Origin: a virus
Length of the DNA: 39,028 bases
Virus record (IMG/VR): IMGVR_UViG_3300042553_001253
Coordinates: 1 to 39,028 of that record
Reading direction: 5' to 3' (one strand)
A model generated the notes under the pieces. It had not been told where the DNA came from. It made no database searches and was given only the letters and a program-made list of their open reading frames with translations. A program made the translations under genes and the position numbers. Of this stretch, positions 36,493 to 39,028 are shown piece after piece (the first letter of the stretch is position 1; every line of letters begins with the position of its first letter).

Positions 36493-39028
36493 ATCTGCCA
36501 GTTTAATTTTTTCAGAATAGATTCAAAATTAGGAATATTTCTCTCAAATTCTTCTGATCTCCATTGGGTCAACTCTCCAAGTGTGCCCTCAGTTTCTGAA
36601 TTAAAGAATTTTGACTGATGATTAACACCGGTTTTATGAAGAATATACTGATGGTAATATCTGGCAATTATTTCAGTGGGATCAAGCAAGTATTCTACTG
36701 CTTCCAAAGCTTTTTCATTGCCATTCCTTTTGAAAATCAGCTGAAAACGGACAAGGTTAATTATTGGCGATGTTTCAGACAAGTGATCAAAAATGAACTG
36801 CCGCATTGGATTGCCAGGGATGTAGCTTCCATAATGCACAAAGTCACCTGCAGCCGCGTCAATAAGATGACCAACTTCATGGAGAAACGTATTGTATCCA
36901 TCTGTTGATCCTTTGGTTAAGTTGATCTTGACTGGCTTTTTTTCTAATCTGTTCAAAACAAAGAATCCCAGTTCACCTGGTTCTTCAGGAGGGTCTTGAG
37001 TCACAGGGAAATTGGGAATTACTCCATCACCATGGATCTTATCAATAGCGGCCAAGGCTTGCCGAATGTCTTGCTGAAAATCAGGTGCTTCTATTTCAAC
37101 TGCTTTTGAAACAGGAGTTCCAATTGGCTGAACGCCGGCAATAGTTGGGACTTCCGGCTCCGGAATAGGCAAGTCAAAGTTCTGCTTTGCCCAGTTCTTG
37201 TCGATCGGCTCAACATCAAAGTAAGGGTGCTGTGGACTAAACACCATCTTTTTCTTCCCGGGATTAAACCGGAACGCTCGAGGCTGATCTTTGGGCCCAA
37301 GTTCCCCAAAGTGCTTGAGGCTGGTGATCTCACCTTCGTCCTTTTCAAGTTGATCAACATCGCACCGGCAGCGCCATCCGTTCTTGGGCATGTATCGGTC
37401 CCAGAACGGATCGTCAACCTTCCGGATGATGCCATCAAGCTTTCTGTGGGCCTCCCTGACGTTCGCGTCGCCAACGGTGCTATACCGAAGCAGCGGAGCA
37501 ATGTCCTTGTTGGCCTCAATGTCGATCCATCTGGCGGCCATCCTGGACTGACCAACGGCGGCCTCATATTCGGCCTGGAGATAGTTGACGTTGTAGTCTT
37601 TGGCCAACTGTAGCGCATCTTTCTTGAACTCAGGCCAGAGCTTTACCCTGCCCTCCTTGGTGCGAAGCAGGCTGTTGTAGGCCTTTCGCTGCTGGTAGGT
37701 CTTTGCGCCGGAAAAGATGTAGATGTTCTTTTTGAGCGCCTCCAGCATCTGGCGATTGGGAGTTCCCCAGTCGTAGTCAAGTGCCTGACCTCCGAATCCT
37801 GAAACTACTCCCTCGAAAAGGTACGAGGCCGTTTTTGCGTATAGGTCTTCCGGAAGTTTTCCCGGGAGATACTTGCCGTTAAAGAATTCCTGCAGGACCG
37901 ATTCCAGGTAGTCGTCGTTGAATATGATATCGGGACCTCCGACAACTTTTTTATTTGTCGCATCACTGCATCCACATCCATCAGGGTGCACTGAATACAA
38001 GGCTTGGGCCTCGCGGAAAACACGAACGTGTTTTGGGAGATGATCATGAGTAGTAGTCGTCAAGGCCTGAATTGACTGCCCCATTGCCCGGCCTTGGCTT
38101 TGGGGCTCCGGCTTTCCCGGCGGGTCGGTTGGCGCCGGTTGTCGGCCTTCCTCAACAGGCACGCCATACTTTTCGACAAAGTATGAGGATGGAATGGTGT
38201 ATCCGTTTCGCAGAATCATGTCATCCACATCCTTCTGCTCTGTCAAGCTCAAGAGCTCGTCCTGATCCCAGCTGAATTCAGCAAGGCCACTGATAACACC
38301 CAGCTTTTGGAGCCGCGGCATCAGCTGCTTGTTGACAACATGCTTAATCCAGCGCATGTCCTGTGCCTGAATGTTCTTGGCCACACGCTCATGCACTTCG
38401 GACTGACTCCTGCTGGATCCGTTGTCGGTAGTCATGGTCTGACCTACCACCAGCTTGCTGAGTTCCTCGTTCCTGGAGCGGATGTGCTCCTGAAAGATCT
38501 GATATGAGCTGGCACCGGATTGACCACCACCATGCAGCTCGAATTCATCTTCCTTGTTCAGGGTGAGAACTCCGGCAGGGCCCATGTTGTAGAGATCATC
38601 AGTGATCTGATCTTTGTCAGCTTGACCGCTTGAATCCAGCTTGGCCACGCGAATGGGAACACCAAACACCATGGCGTATTCATCCCAGCTGGTGAACACG
38701 AACTTTTTGGAAAGCACATGGAATCCGGCCTTGTGCAACCATCCCAGGTTGTTTCGCTCGGTGACGAGAATGTACCAGTTTTCCAGCTTCGGGTCATCCA
38801 GCTTAATCCCAGACAGGCTGTACGGGTTGGGTAGGTACATGTTGTTGTCCGGGCTGACCAGATGCCGCTCGAGTAGCTTCACATCGGTGACCTTACCGGC
38901 GACAATGTCACCAAGTCCGATCAGGGAATACCCGAAGGCGTCGGCCTCCCATGCGTAGCCCAGGAACTTGTAGAACCAGTATTCATCGAAATCGGCCGTG
39001 ATGTCTTTTCCGCCCAGTGTGACGGTGA
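36489..39028 (-). CDS. Portal-MuF-metallopeptidase fusion, main part (N-terminus at the left end of the window)
   Basis: With bases 1-491 this gives a 967-residue protein starting at ATG 491; the frame is open to the window end. Residues 1 to about 410 are the Mu gp29-like DUF935 portal (for example RNEELSKLVVGQTMTTDNG, VHERVAKNIQAQDMRWIKH). A proline/glutamine linker precedes the MuF head-morphogenesis domain (about 440-690), with VREAHRKLDG and PKNGWRCRCDV at 640-670. The tail (about 760-967) has HEVGH at 838-842 and a downstream LDPTEIIARYYHQYI. This is the HExxH + E pattern of gluzincin metallopeptidases. Bases 36481-36780 are 35% G+C, against 55% in 37321-37620 by hand count, so the end is probably acquired. 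Mu itself has portal and F as separate genes. Confidence 0.88.
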   Translation of the reverse strand, partial: TVTLGGKDITADFDEYWFYKFLGYAWEADAFGYSLIGLGDIVAGKVTDVKLLERHLVSPDNNMYLPNPYSLSGIKLDDPKLENWYILVTERNNLGWLHKAGFHVLSKKFVFTSWDEYAMVFGVPIRVAKLDSSGQADKDQITDDLYNMGPAGVLTLNKEDEFELHGGGQSGASSYQIFQEHIRSRNEELSKLVVGQTMTTDNGSSRSQSEVHERVAKNIQAQDMRWIKHVVNKQLMPRLQKLGVISGLAEFSWDQDELLSLTEQKDVDDMILRNGYTIPSSYFVEKYGVPVEEGRQPAPTDPPGKPEPQSQGRAMGQSIQALTTTTHDHLPKHVRVFREAQALYSVHPDGCGCSDATNKKVVGGPDIIFNDDYLESVLQEFFNGKYLPGKLPEDLYAKTASYLFEGVVSGFGGQALDYDWGTPNRQMLEALKKNIYIFSGAKTYQQRKAYNSLLRTKEGRVKLWPEFKKDALQLAKDYNVNYLQAEYEAAVGQSRMAARWIDIEANKDIAPLLRYSTVGDANVREAHRKLDGIIRKVDDPFWDRYMPKNGWRCRCDVDQLEKDEGEITSLKHFGELGPKDQPRAFRFNPGKKKMVFSPQHPYFDVEPIDKNWAKQNFDLPIPEPEVPTIAGVQPIGTPVSKAVEIEAPDFQQDIRQALAAIDKIHGDGVIPNFPVTQDPPEEPGELGFFVLNRLEKKPVKINLTKGSTDGYNTFLHEVGHLIDAAAGDFVHYGSYIPGNPMRQFIFDHLSETSPIINLVRFQLIFKRNGNEKALEAVEYLLDPTEIIARYYHQYILHKTGVNHQSKFFNSETEGTLGELTQWRSEEFERNIPNFESILKKLNWQI
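38902..39028. repeat. 127-bp terminal direct repeat, right copy
   Basis: Exact repeat of bases 1-127. Removing one copy gives a 38,901-bp circle in which the portal gene is intact. Confidence 0.95.

Noticed and set aside
1-39028. tRNA or rRNA genes
   Set aside because: No cloverleaf with T-loop GGTTCRANNCC-type sequence or rRNA segment was noticed in the intergenic regions, which are all under 300 bp. A tRNA search program would be decisive.
1-39028. Mu-type transposase-based replication
   Set aside because: Although head and tail genes are Mu-like, no transposase A/B pair is present. A tyrosine integrase and a helicase-based replication set are there instead.

Overview
The window is a complete temperate, contractile-tailed phage genome. 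It was linearised by an assembler inside the portal gene. Bases 38902-39028 repeat bases 1-127 exactly, so the circle (or circularly permuted genome) is 38,901 bp, and the portal reading frame runs without a break across the join. The host is probably a member of the Bacteroidota. Reasons: several promoters fit the Bacteroidota form TTG-N19-21-TAnnTTTG, gene starts are A/T-rich without clear Shine-Dalgarno sequences, and several proteins (a DUF6046-like tail protein, a DUF6808-like membrane protein, the integrase type) resemble phages of that phylum. No host genus can be read from the sequence. No tRNA, rRNA or CRISPR array was seen.

Layout. The switch lies at about 13.6 kb. Rightwards, an unusual repressor (two helix-turn-helix domains plus an S24 peptidase domain) and a tyrosine integrase overlap by ATGA. 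Leftwards, a long minus-strand operon runs from a small Cro-like gene through the recombination and replication genes: RecT-like annealing protein, Gp157-like, DUF2303-like, SF2 helicase, two small ORFans, a PP-loop PAPS-reductase-like enzyme, a DnaB-N-like protein, an SF3 primase-helicase and a VRR-NUC nuclease. A probable replication origin sits between the last two: 12-bp iterons in opposite orientations around a 110-bp A+T-rich core. Next come the terminase subunits, a gp36-like connector and a 967-residue portal-MuF-metallopeptidase fusion.

Leftwards from the circle join (36.5 to 16.1 kb) are the remaining Mu-like head genes (virion morphogenesis protein, tail terminator, ClpP-type protease with nested scaffold, major capsid) and a Mu/P2-like contractile tail: sheath, tube, frameshifted chaperone pair, tape measure, hub, spike, gpW, gpX, gpJ, gpI and fibres. 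A lysis cassette lies between gpW and gpX. A strong hairpin next to a probable attP region ends this unit.

Three plus-strand cassettes interrupt the late region and look like morons: a 50-residue membrane peptide (26.1 kb); a ribbon-helix-helix regulator, secreted protein, zinc-ribbon protein and putative glycosyltransferase (30.5-33.0 kb); and an unknown protein with an AntA-type antirepressor (35.0-36.3 kb). The last one lies beside the A+T-rich metallopeptidase tip of the MuF fusion and a small translationally coupled gene. This resembles a phage MuF polymorphic-toxin module with a possible immunity partner and is the most novel part of the window. A near-palindromic motif centred on TTGTTACAA stands upstream of five minus-strand genes and may be the phage's own regulatory site.
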